Under the pieces are notes generated by a model. It saw only the letters and a list, made by a program, of their open reading frames with translations. It searched no databases and had not been told where the DNA came from. From Actinernus sp. WN-2022 (Eukaryota; Cnidaria; Anthozoa; Actiniaria; Actinernidae), in assembly GCA_030867875.1 (NCBI GenBank), contig JAOWCC010001368.1, positions 3,596,965 to 3,660,964 of the forward strand: a DNA stretch of 64,000 nucleotides, read 5' to 3'. Made by a program: the position numbers and the translations under genes. Below are positions 33,101 to 45,900 of the stretch, in pieces. How positions within the stretch are numbered: position 1 is the stretch's first letter; each line of letters opens with the position of its first letter.

Positions 33101-36100
33101 AACATTCTATCAAAACATTAGGATGCTGTTTACTGCTTTGGGTTGTGAAAGAAAACCCTGTTTCCTCGGTGAATGCGGCTTGTATCCGAGCAGAGTTTCT
33201 GTGTTTGATTCTTTTCTCACCAGAGTAACAGACGATACGATCAGATGTTTTCCCGGTGCTATGGGATTGCTAGAACGGAATTAAAGCCTTGTCTGACGGA
33301 TTTTCCTTGCTTTAACGAACTGAAGAACAGCTGCTTGACCCATTGTGTTTACACATTTAATGCAAACGATCAAACTGAAACAATCACAAATGAACTGGGT
33401 CGTCGCACAGTCGTGACTGTCGATCTTCACACGCTGTGACGTCCTCTGTCACATATATGACAACAAATTAACGGGAAAATATAATCTATTTGTTTTATAT
33501 GACAATTACCAAGCTTTTTTAATGAGAGAAGCACTGAAAGAACAAACTGAATGCGCGTTGTCGACGATGGGGCGGCCTTCAGTACTGGCTATCCAAACCA
33601 CAGGAAGCCCAATGCCACGGGGGGTGGTAATTATTATCGGACTTTGTAACAGTGAACTGATTTTTATGCATAAACTATCTCGAAAATGTTATATCTTTCT
33701 AAAAGAATGTCTTACAATTAAAGATATATACTTCACTGACATTGTGTTGTTGTTTTTGACTCTGTTTGCGATGATTGGGGCTGTTTTAAGCCTTTCAAAA
33801 ACCGATTCCTCACGAAAATTCACCATAGTACAGTAAAAATGACAAGGAGTGAAAGTCCCTCGCTCGGCGACACAAACCAGCCGTGAGTTTACCTCAAAAT
33901 ATCACACTTCCCAGACGTCTTTCATCTTTTAAATGCCATTTCGTTAGGGACACATTATCAGGCAACAAGTGAACTATAAATTTGGAGTACCACTCTAAAT
34001 AAAACTACTCTTTTGGAGCGATTTAAAACGACATTTCGGGTTTCTGTTAGACTTCTGACACTACGGTGTGGCAGGTACACACGAAAATAGAGCAAAAAGT
34101 CCACTTACTCTCCCCTCCCTCGATGTTAATTTGTCCTGACACCGCTTCAAAGTGTAAATATGATTGGTTAACTCTTGCTTCCGGTTGCAATTCGGATTTT
34201 TCTGGGTAGGGGATGGGAGGGTTTGCCTGCCACATCGTAGTGTCAGAAGTCCAACAGAAACCCGAAATGTCGTTTTAAATCGCCCCAAAAGAGTAGTTTT
34301 ATTTAGAGTGGTACTCCAAATTTATAGTTCACTTGTTGCCTGATAATGTGTCCCTAACGAAATGGCATTTAAAAGATGAAAGACGTCTGGGAAGTGTGAT
34401 ATTTTGAGGTAAACTCACGGTTGGTTGGTGTCGCCGAGCGAGGGACTTTCACTCCTTGTCATTTTTACTGTACTTTGGTGAGGAATCGGTTTTTGAAAGG
34501 CTTAAAACAGCCCCAAATCATCGCAAACAGAGTCAAAAACAACAACACAAGGTCAGTGAAGTATATATCTTTAATAGGAAGACATTCTTTTAGAAAGATA
34601 TGACATTTTCGAGACAGTTTACGCATAAAAATCAGTTCGCTGTTACAAAGTCCGATAATAATTACCACCCCCGCGGCATTGGGCTTCCTGTGTCCAAACA
34701 ATGCCTAACCCTGAAACAATACAAACCCTAACCCTAAAACAATGCAATTCTTTGCCAGTGCAGTCCAAATGGGGTCTAATAAAATGCAAGGTTTTGAGAG
34801 GTTTTGAGAGGTTTTGAGATGATAGCGATCCCTCACTACATTTCAATGTACTGCTGCGATCTCGTATAAACATATACACTATTCAATGCACCACGGATTT
34901 TCAGCGAAAGGTTTTGAGATAACCTCGGAAATGAGTGTCTCCCCTACATGAAAGGTCGATGGCAGATTCAGCCAATTTATTTACTTGTACACTAATATCA
35001 CACGGCTCTAGCTAGGAGTCAGATTATTAAACTATACCATTTCATATACCCTACTGCTTGCAGCACTTCACTTTTGTTAGAAACCTCTAGTTAATGCATT
35101 ATTCTCCATGGCGCCTTTTTATCACAACAACATCGATGCATAGAAAATATACATAGTTCGTGGGTTGTTAGAAAAGAAAAACGTCATTAAAGTGCCAATG
35201 ACATGAAAAAATCGATCCCATTTTTATTTCATTTTATTAAATTATAGGCTTCCCTTAGCCATTTTGTGCAATGATAAATCAATTTGGAGAGCACAAACAT
35301 AATTTTATTTCTTATCGAAGTCAGGCATAATTGCCAAAATTAGGCGACAATTTTTATGCCGTTAAAGATATGCTAATCACATGCGTGATGTCACTAGGTC
35401 CTACATTTATATTCACACAAGTAAATATGGCTGACTGCAAGGATTCTATTAGAAAAATTATGGCCATCGTCAAAGGTTTCTCAAAGTATTACATATTTAA
35501 ATTGAAAACTGGTCAAAAATGCATTTATTTTGTAGTATTTATGGAGACGAATATAAATGCACAGACCTAGTGACGTCACGCATGTGATTACCATATCTTT
35601 AACGGCAGAAAAAGTGTCGCCTGATTTTGGCAATTTTGCCTGACTTCGATACGAAAAAAAAATATGTTCGTGCTCTCCAAATTGATTTTTAATTGCACAA
35701 AATGACTAAGAGAAGCCTAGAATTTAATAAAATAAAATAAAAACGGGATCGAATTTTTCATTTCATTGGCACTTTAAGAAAACTTCAATGTGAAAGCTTT
35801 TAAGTAGTTTTCTTGTTTCTCGCGAACCATTTCACGTAAATACGCGTACGTACTTAAAGGGGCTGTGTCACGGTAAGGCTTTACAATCGTTTTTCCGGGC
35901 CGGAAAGAACTATTTCACCGATTTTGATATGAACTAACGAACCTCTCCGCCATGTGGGATGTTTAAAATGAAAGCAAATATGCAAACATGACTAACAAAC
36001 AGTGTATATAAACAGTCTCCAGGGAAAATATTGAAAATCCTTTCAAACAAGCATTGAGGGAGAGAAGTTTAACTGTTTGTATCCAATTAACAGCCTCTAA

Positions 36101-39100
36101 ACGAGCGATTACTCGATACATGCGCAGTACCATGACATAGCCCTTTAAAATTAGAAACATGGATGATTCCCTCTGTTGTCTTTTAGTGTGGGCGGGTAAC
36201 TGGACACGCGCGCGCTGGGCTCATCAAAATCGCATGCGCGTAACGTTTTGCCGCGAACCATACCTCCAGATCATTGACAATGGTTCCACTGCCGAATAGC
36301 TTATGCAGTCTGTGCGGAACTGGTATTTTCTCCAGTAACGAGGATCTACCATGCTTGGCGTTAGCATCCCTGCTGTCTTGCTTTTGCTGGATAAGTCAGA
36401 CGAAAAGAGAAATCTTTGTATTACTCGGGAGTGTGCACACAATCAGCAAACAAACAACTAAGAGTAGTTTTTTATTGTGTCTAAAGTAATGATTCATTGA
36501 TTTGGTTTTGCGTTTGTTTAGCTTTTTCTATTGGTTATGAAAAATGTTTTGTAATTATCAACTAACTAAGTTCTAAACTAAAACACAACATTGGTTGGGC
36601 CATCTCATCCTCATTAATTATTCATGAGGTAACCAACCCAACCATGTGCCCAGAATTCGATCAGATGACGATCCTTGAAACCCCGGAAAGTACTCCCAGA
36701 ACCCCCTGGAGTACATTCAATTATTTTTTTCCAGTCCAAGGACTGAATTAATTTCGATCCAGTCCTTGCATCCACTCCTTGGACTGGAACAAAATTAATT
36801 CAGTCCTTGGACTGGAAAGAAATTGGTTGAATGTATTCCTGGAAGTTCTGGGAGTACTTTCCGGGGTTTCAAGGATCGTCATGTGTTCGAATTATCGGCA
36901 CATCTCAACATCAAGGTTTTCTATGCTTTCTAGCGGAATGGTAAAGCTTGTGGCCTCCAAAGCGGCAATTTTGTTCTCTCTTGCGTTCCTCCATTCCTCA
37001 AATACTTTTACTACCCAACTGTTCTTGTAACGCGTTAACAGTGGAACAGCTTTTAACAACATTTCTTCCTCTTCGGCACGGCTTCGCGATTTTCTGTAAC
37101 GTTTGAGTGGTCTAAACTCTTCTTCATCGCTCTCAGTCTCTTTCACGTTGAAATGACGCCAAACTTACAAAATTCAGTTTTGAATTTGAATTTAATACTG
37201 GAACATTGAAGTCCCAAATGACAAGAAACAATAAACTGCTTCATTATGATGAACAAATCAATTGTCAACCTGTACCCGGAATAAAAACAACATCCCTCCG
37301 GAATAATGAATGACAATGAGATGTCATTTCAAAGCCGAAATGACACCTCAGACTGGAACTAATTGCGCGGACTTGAAATCCCGTCCAGTTCTTATTGTCG
37401 GCTCTGAAACTGCTTTTCAAGCGATCAATTTCCATCTTAACGTGAGTTGTCCACGATTATGTTTACTTTACTTCATGAGTTGTTCAAGTAGAGCAGGTTT
37501 CAATCGAGTGTTGTAAAACCCAAACATGAGCCAATCACAGGAGCAAATAAAAACATCAATGAACCAATCACGAGCAAGTAAAAACTCAATGAACCAATCA
37601 CGAACTGAAGTAATCCACGATTATGACTGGTTGTCGATCAAAACATTGCCATCATGATGTGAAGTTTAATAGGCATTTCAGCAATGTTCTGACAAGTTTG
37701 ATGCCACAAACTTACTTTAAATTTGATTGCCTTGATTGTTCAAGTCACTGGAAATCTACTTCAATAAGTACCAGTAACCATGCTTTTTTCATTAGAGGGG
37801 TTTTCAATTGAGTGTCATAAAACCAAAACCAGTGAGCCAATCACAGGAGAAAGTAAAAACATCAATGAACCAATCACGAACTGAAGTAATCCACGATTGG
37901 TTTTACCTCAACCAATCACAAGGCAAAGTAAACGCAATCATGGATAACTAGCCAATCAAATTCGAAAGCAATCACTTAACTGACGTTTCGACACTCAATT
38001 GGAAACCACTCCCGAATTACTTGCTCGAGTGATTCGCTCAGTGATTACTTCGGTTTTTGGTTTTACGACACTCGATCGAAAACTGTTTGAGGTCATTATA
38101 CCTGAACTGTGACCTGTGCTTCCACCTGTAGTACTGATGAGCTAGACTTGGAGCATTCACTAGTTCTACACAGAGAAACATCAAACGTTTCTTTCAAGAT
38201 AACACCATCACGCTAAATTCTAATTCGATCTATGATTAACCGGGTCCTGGTATTGATCAGCCACTATGGTTGTTTCAGGCCCCGTTAGAAATTCAGAGGT
38301 TTTTTAACTCCCTTAATATCAGTTACATATGATATCTACTAGATTAAATGGCCATGGCAATCGAACCTCGAGTTTCTTCAAAACTAAACTACGAAATAAC
38401 ACCCTAAGTTACAAGAGAAATACCATGTGAATGTCTTGATATGCTTTATAAACTTTTTCGATAGAGGATGGCAAAGATTAAAGTGGATTACAAAAGCTTA
38501 TTCCAGAAACTTGATTTCGGTTACAGTGAACTGATTTCTAGTTGCTCTAAATTTTCCAATCTTTTCCATCCTTCATCAAAAGTTTCTCAAATTTTCTCCA
38601 GTATACCTGGAAAGTATACTCTGCTAATCTGAGTTGTTATTTTTGTCTTTCGTCATGAGAAAGTGATCATTTGGGTAATCCAAATACACTTGTTTATTCT
38701 GCAGTGTTTTTTTAAATAACAAAGGCCCATGATTGGCTATTTTTTATTGTCAACAAGCAGACAATAATGCTGATGTGAGGCACACACCATAACATAATTT
38801 TTTTTGTAAAAAGCCAAAGTCGTCTAAATTTACCATGTTGTTAAAAAAAGTGTTGAACTTATGTTTTATGTCTGTCCTATTATTGATGATGATTTTCGTC
38901 ACAGCTGCAGATCCACAGCTCTTTTGACCATGTTACGATGAAAATTATCATCAATAATACGACAGACACAACAATCTAACTTCAATTTATTAATTTACCC
39001 AAGTGATGAGGAAGTTGATTCAGGAGACTCTGCTCTGTTGCAGAGTACATCTTCACTCTCGGCTCTACTGCTGACTTGTAGTACACGGTTGAGATGTTGG

Positions 39101-39960
39101 TTTAGGAGAGACATCAGCTGAGGCCTCTGGATTGAACCCAGCAAAATCATGGAGTCTACAAATAAATTAAAAATTTAAACAAATGTTGAACCATGTATCA
39201 TACCATGTCGAAAGCAACATCGTACAGCATGTTGACTCACTTCTTTCAACATTCAATATGGTATGGTACAGTACATGGTTCTACATTCGCTACCAACAAA
39301 TGTTGAAAGATGTTGGTACCAAACGTTAAACCATATATCATCGGCTTTACAGTCAGTAATTTTCTATCAGGGCGTAAAATGAGAGGATATACCACTATCA
39401 TCTGTTACCAGTCTCTTTTTCATATTGTCTAGCAACATGGTCTGATCCACTTGTAACAACAAATACTTCAGCAAGACTCTACTAGCAACAGTTGCTAGTT
39501 GTCACTAATGTTTACTGGTAACATGGAGGAGGTGGTGGAGAAGGAGGTGGTGGTGGAGAGGGAGGTGGTGGAGAGGGAGGTGGTGGAGAGGGAGGTGGTG
39601 GAGAGGGAGGTGGTGGAGAAGGAGGTGGTGGAGAAGGAGGTGGTGGAGAAGGAGGTGGTGGAGAAGGAGGTGGTGGAGAAGGAGGTGGTGGAGAAGGAGG
39701 TGGTGGAGAAGGAGGTGGTGGAGAAGGAGGTGGTGGAGAAGGAGGTGGTGGAGACGGAGGTGGTGGAGACGGAGGTGGTGGAGACGGAGGTGGTGGAGAC
39801 GGAGGTGGTGGAGACGGAGGGGGTGGAGACGGAGGTGGTGGAGATTGAGGTGGTGGAGATTGAGGTGGTGGAGACGGAGGTGGTGGAGATTGAGGTGGTG
39901 GAGATTGAGGTGGTGGAGAGAGAGGTGGTGGAGGAGGAGGAGGAGGAGGAAGAGGAGGAA

Positions 39961-39992
<32 letters not shown>

Positions 39993-42900
39993 GGAGGAAG
40001 AGGAGGAACCTTTGCACTGGGATTGTCATAAAAAACGTCAAAAACAACGAACATGCCTGATACTTCATAACATCTAGTGGAAATATATAAGAACAACAAG
40101 AAAGCCTAGAATGCTACAGTATGTTGCTATACCTGGAGCATCAACTAGAGGATAGGATCTGAGGCTGGACTTGTCAAGCACTGTCTTAAGCTCAGCATAC
40201 GTAGACAGGTAGGTGATGTAGTACAGATTGGTCTTCATAATGTTTCCTACCATAATGTTGTACACCCTGTCAACCAATCAGAAAAGGCTACCCTTATTGC
40301 ACAGTAATACAGTATTTAGAGTAAGATGTACTGGTAGGCATTAATAACAGCCACACCTGTTTACAACCAAATAGTCTTTACCTAATTATGCAGCAAATAT
40401 TCACAAAGCAAGATGTAACAATTATTTTAATTTATAATTATTAATAATTATTCCAAGAGCTAGGGTGTGAAAACAAGAAATATACATTCTAAGGGTCAAT
40501 AAAAACATAAACAAAGTATACGGTCTTAGTTGCCATCTATCTCTGATATTCAGGTATTCTAAACAATACTAATCAAATTCATTAATAATTCATTATTATT
40601 TCATGAAGGAAACACAAAGGAAATCAATGTGCGATAACTGATCTGTAAATGTGATACAGATTCAACTAGATTTGCAAAACGTGTTTCAATTTTCTCGGCC
40701 GAAATATGTTGTATGAAAAACAAGACTCTATTCATCTAGACATTTGATAAGCCATATACAGAATTCGTGGCCATGCTTTATTGGGTTTACAAACTTAAAG
40801 CACGGCCACTCATTCTGTATCTATTATGTGGACAGCATCTGTTAAAGTGCCTGTGAACCTTATTTTTTTATTTTAGATATCAATTCTACATCAAGTGAAT
40901 AGTAGAATGGTACAATATAACTTGCTTTGAATGCTGTGCCGCTGAGTTGAGGTTTTAATATCCAAAATGCTAATTACATGACGTCAGGGCAGGCATCAAT
41001 TATTATACTTTTTTTTTGTTACGATTAAACCAATTTTTCAAATTATCAGGGTTATACCCATGGTTGAAATAAAATGTTAGAAATTTGTTTTCCTATATCA
41101 GTAGAAATGCCCATTCACAACCACTAAGAAGTGATTGCAGATACCTCCCCTGACATCATGTAATTAGCATTTTGGATATTAAAACCTCCTTAACTCAGCG
41201 GCACAGCATTCAAAGCAAAATATATTTTACCATTCTACTATTCACTTGATTTAGAATTGATATCTAAAATAAAATAAAATAGTTCATAGGCACTTTAAGG
41301 CTCATAATAATAGGTCATATTTATATAGCGCCATAATATACCACAGTCTCATGGCACTTTACATTTTACTGACATATCCCATCAGTGAATTTTTCGGACT
41401 ACTTACGGCACCAATGGCTGCCATGCAGTTTACAATGTTGAGTGTGTGGTTAGTGTAATGGCCAGGCTGCTGTACCAGGTGACACTCTTTTTTGTATGCG
41501 TTTTATGAGTGTGTTTACCAGTATGAGTGCGAATTGGGGTGCATTTGTGGGTGCGTTTTTGAGGTGAAAACCACATTTTAAAATCATTCGATTTTACAAG
41601 ATGCCTGCAAAGACAGGAGTGCAACTTTAGGCTGCTCGAATCTAAGCAACACAATGCAGTAGTGCTAATGACCCTTCCCGGCGGTAAAACACTGAAAACA
41701 CACTGCACATTGGACTTGTCTGGGAACACAGATTGGATTACTGGTGACAGAAGCGCAGGCTTGCCGGCAGCATGAGAACCAGGGATATCATTTCCACTCG
41801 GAGAGTCAAGTTCTTAGAGGGACGTCTGACTGAAAATGTATTTAAGTGGCACTAGGTGTTTTTGCACTACATAGCTCAAATAATGCCCAGCCATTCCATG
41901 CCTGTGCACCATGTTTAAAAAAAAAATCCTGAGTGTATACTCAGAGTAGATTTGATAAAAACGTTTTATCTAGTGAAAAATATATATAAGATACTCGAGG
42001 ATAAAAGAGACAAATAATAAAATATTGTAAATAAATTTGTTTGTTTTATAAGTTCAGTGCCTCATTCCATGGACATTCTTAGCTGTCACTAAATCGTTAT
42101 CGGCTGATATTTGTTATATAATGTTCGATACTTTGTGTTTAAAGCGTCACAATTTTTATGTTAATGTCTCAATCGTCATTTCAAAATGCCACTTTGTGTA
42201 AGGAACCAATGGCTCTCTGGTTGGCACATCAATGTCAAGATGATGTGGCAGGAAGTATTGATAGAGTATTGCATGGTCATGTTCTTTTTAAAATTTGTTG
42301 GCTCCGAAAAGAGCCATTTTGATTCTGCATTAGGCTTGTTATTGAAGAGCAATTTCTAGCCACTCAATTTCTTCCAGGGCCAACAAAAGGACGTTGCGAC
42401 ATCTGGTGCAGGCATCGAGAATCTCTCTCAGCTCAGACACGCCTCATGCACGGTACCAAGACAAAATGCTAGCACTCGCTCTTCAAGGCAAGACATCTTA
42501 ATCACTTTCAGGAATTTCCAGATGTTATAAAAATTCATTTAGCTTCTCGATGTCCCCACCAACCTGTCCGATATCCTCAACAAAGCACAGCCGCTCATCA
42601 CAATCAAAAGGAGAGTTTGAAGACATGACTGAAATGAAAATGAACTGAAAACGATTCACAACCACCCCAAACCGCACACCAAATTGCACCCCAAATCACA
42701 CCCAAATGGCACTTCAATGATAGGAATTTAAAACGCACCCCCATGGCACCCTTGCTGTTGGTGTAATGCAAATGGCACCAACACCGTACACACAGCCAGA
42801 AATGTTCAAAAGAATGTGCCCTAAGTAAAATAGATTTAAACTGTCTTAAAAATCAACCCTAAGATTTTAAAGTAAGTTCTAAAACCTTGCTTAAAATATC

Positions 42901-45900
42901 AGGGATTGAGTTGGGACTTTATACTATCTGTCATAGCTAGGGTTATAGAGGACAATAATTTAGTTGGACAGCAAAGACAGCAATTCAGAGTTTTTGTGTG
43001 AAAACCTCGAATGGAAGGAAACAGAAAGCAATCTGACCAGTGTCCTCTCATGTTGAAAATATATCAGACATTTTTGCTAAATGGTTGGTCATAGTATAAT
43101 GTCCGACAACAACAGGATTCCGACACATTTGCAGGAAAAATTAACATACTTTTCACTGACCAAGAAGCATTTTTCACTGACCTCCAGAACATGCTCGAAT
43201 TTTTTACAAATATTCAATCGCTATAATTTTTTTGGAACAGCAACATTGAACAAATCAGCTAAAAATATACATGTAGGTATGTGAAGCCTGAAAATAACAA
43301 TTCCCTGACTTTTCATTGACATTTTAACAAATTGAAGTTACATGTAGTTTTTTATGTGTCTGCCCTAATATTGACAATGATTTTCGTCATAACATGGTCA
43401 AAATAGCTGTGGATCCACGAGGCGTCTTCAATTTGTTTTTTTACAACAACAACAAACTAAATAGTCAATTTTACAACAACAAAAACACTTTTAGCTTCAA
43501 ACGAAAGCTGCATGCACACTCCTTGACAAATGACATCAGCTTTCATTGTCTGTCCAAATATTGCATTTGAAAATAAGCCAATCAGATTGCAAGAAATTTG
43601 GCGGTTGTTGTAAAATGTGATTTCCCTAAGGCCTGACCAAATCCTAAATTCCCTAACAAATTCCCTGACCTTGAAATAATGTAAGATTTCCCACTGATTT
43701 TTTCCCTGACCGTGATCTGAATCCCTGAATATCCTTACCCAGTCTTGGTTAGGTCTGGCAGATATGGAAGTGATTTGATTTGAATAATGCTATCATAAAA
43801 TGATGGCTGCAGCCACTGGGCAATGGCATTAGAAATCAGTACTGCCACCTGGAATAATACAAAAACAAGTATTAATTTTATTACGTGAAACCATTTGGAA
43901 CCTTATTTCAAAGAAAATATTCTGTTGAGCTTACATGTACAGAGTCTTAGTCAACAACAATAACTCCAAACAGTTATGGAAGAGCTATGAACTTTAGTTT
44001 GACAGTTCTTAATTACCTTGTGTTTCTGTGTTGACTGTCCTCTTTATAATATTTACCATGTTTTGCATCATCACATGGTCAAAATTGTTGCAAAACGAAA
44101 ATAGAGCATTCCGGCAACTTACATGTACAAATCCTAGCATATCCATGCAATTTTCTTCAATCAAACGACATCGACCTCAGAACTACATGTAGTCCACCAA
44201 ATTTGTCTTTTACCAGATTGATTTTTGAGTAAGTTGAAATGACACTGATTGGCTCAAATAACCGCAATTTGGAATGCTTTGTTTTCAGAAATGCGATTGG
44301 TTCTTGTTGACTAAGTGGTCCTGGTTACAGTAGGTGTACAGTAAGACCCCAGGTTGGACGGATCAATCACGGTTTCTGGGAAATCCCCACCCCTCCCCCA
44401 CACTTCACCCTAACCTTTAATGGTTAAACATTAATAGAACAATGTATATCCAAGGGAGGGGTGGGCGGGTAGTTTCCCAGTTTCTGGAAAATCCCCACCC
44501 CTCCCCCACACTTCACCCTAACCTTTAATGGTTAAACATTAATAGAACGATGTATATCCAAGGGAGGGGTGGGTGGGTAGTTTCCCAGAAACCGGGATTG
44601 AGCCTGTTGGACTAAGGAGGAGTAGGTCACCATGTGACTTACCATAACTGGCAGAATGTGTACAATCTGTCCCGTCAGCTCAAACACAATAACAGATGTG
44701 GATATAGTATGAGTAACAGCACCAGACATTGCTGCAGCACCTGATAATGAACACATTTTGAACATGACTGCATGTTTTTCACAAAAATTTAAAAATTTAG
44801 ATTTATTTGGAAAAGTTCTAACACTTTGTTAAGTAAACAATCAATCATTCAGCGCAAATGTGATCTACTAATTATGGCCAGTTATTTAACAAATGATCTA
44901 CTAATTATGGCCAGTTATTTGACAAACAGAAGATGGCTCTCCATGTTCTATACACGACTTTCATAATGGCCACCTCCTAATTTGCATATGTGATTTTCCG
45001 TTTCGGTTGTTTACCCACATTTATAGAAAATATGAACATTGCCATGTGAAAGAGCATGTCGACATTAGTGAACTTGTGAAAGTTGAGTGCTGTAGCTTAA
45101 AAAGCAATGAAGTTACAGCAAGTTGAAATTAGAGAGATTTGTATGAGAAAAACAACGGACGCCTTACTAGCCTCGCTTTCATGTTTTTCTGCATTAGAAA
45201 TGCTCATAGCTCAACAGCAATTCTCCACATTGCTCTAAAACTCAAAAATATTACTAGTTTTAATGTGATCTTTCATGTGGTAGCATTGGTTTCCCTCTAC
45301 AGATTTATCTTCCAAATTATGCAAATTAGGAGGTGGCCATTATGAAAGTCGTGTATAATGCATTAATAATCCAACTTTGTGCACAGTACAAAATCCAAGC
45401 AGGTGATTGGCTAATGACAGTGCTTTATTTCGTTGCATCTATAAATTATTATTAAGGTGAATAATGCATACATGTAAATAGTGTACAGTTACATGTATCT
45501 CCCATTTCACTGACAACCCACTGGTTGATACCTTGCTAACACATTAAGAGCTGTGCGCAAAAAGAGCTGGTGTCTCCTAATCACATTCTAAATTTTCCTT
45601 CAATTTCTTCGTTTTGTGAGGAAGAATTTAGAACATGATCAAGAGTCACTTACCGTATTTTATGACGTATAAGCCACACATTTTTTGACTTTCAGATTTT
45701 GAAAGTAACAAAAAATTGCCACAAAGTTGGGGGTGCAGCTTATATGTGAGTGTTTTCAGAAAAAATATTTTGCAATGACCATAAACAAAGCCATATTTAC
45801 AATAGAAATGGCACATTCAATTCACAGAACACGAGTGTCAGCAAGATTTCTACTCAAACTCCTCTCCTTCGATTTCCAAAGAAAACTAGCTGTCCAGTTG

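Noticed and set aside
33522..34701. Two similar protein-coding genes on opposite strands
   Set aside because: Both frames lie in the inverted arms of one palindromic transposon, so their similarity is structural.
39499..40099. Long open frames on both strands (about 190 codons of VVEKE, PPPPS or LHHL repeats)
   Set aside because: They arise from a 15-bp period purine-rich minisatellite in a ClC intron. All are low complexity and lack splice or start context.
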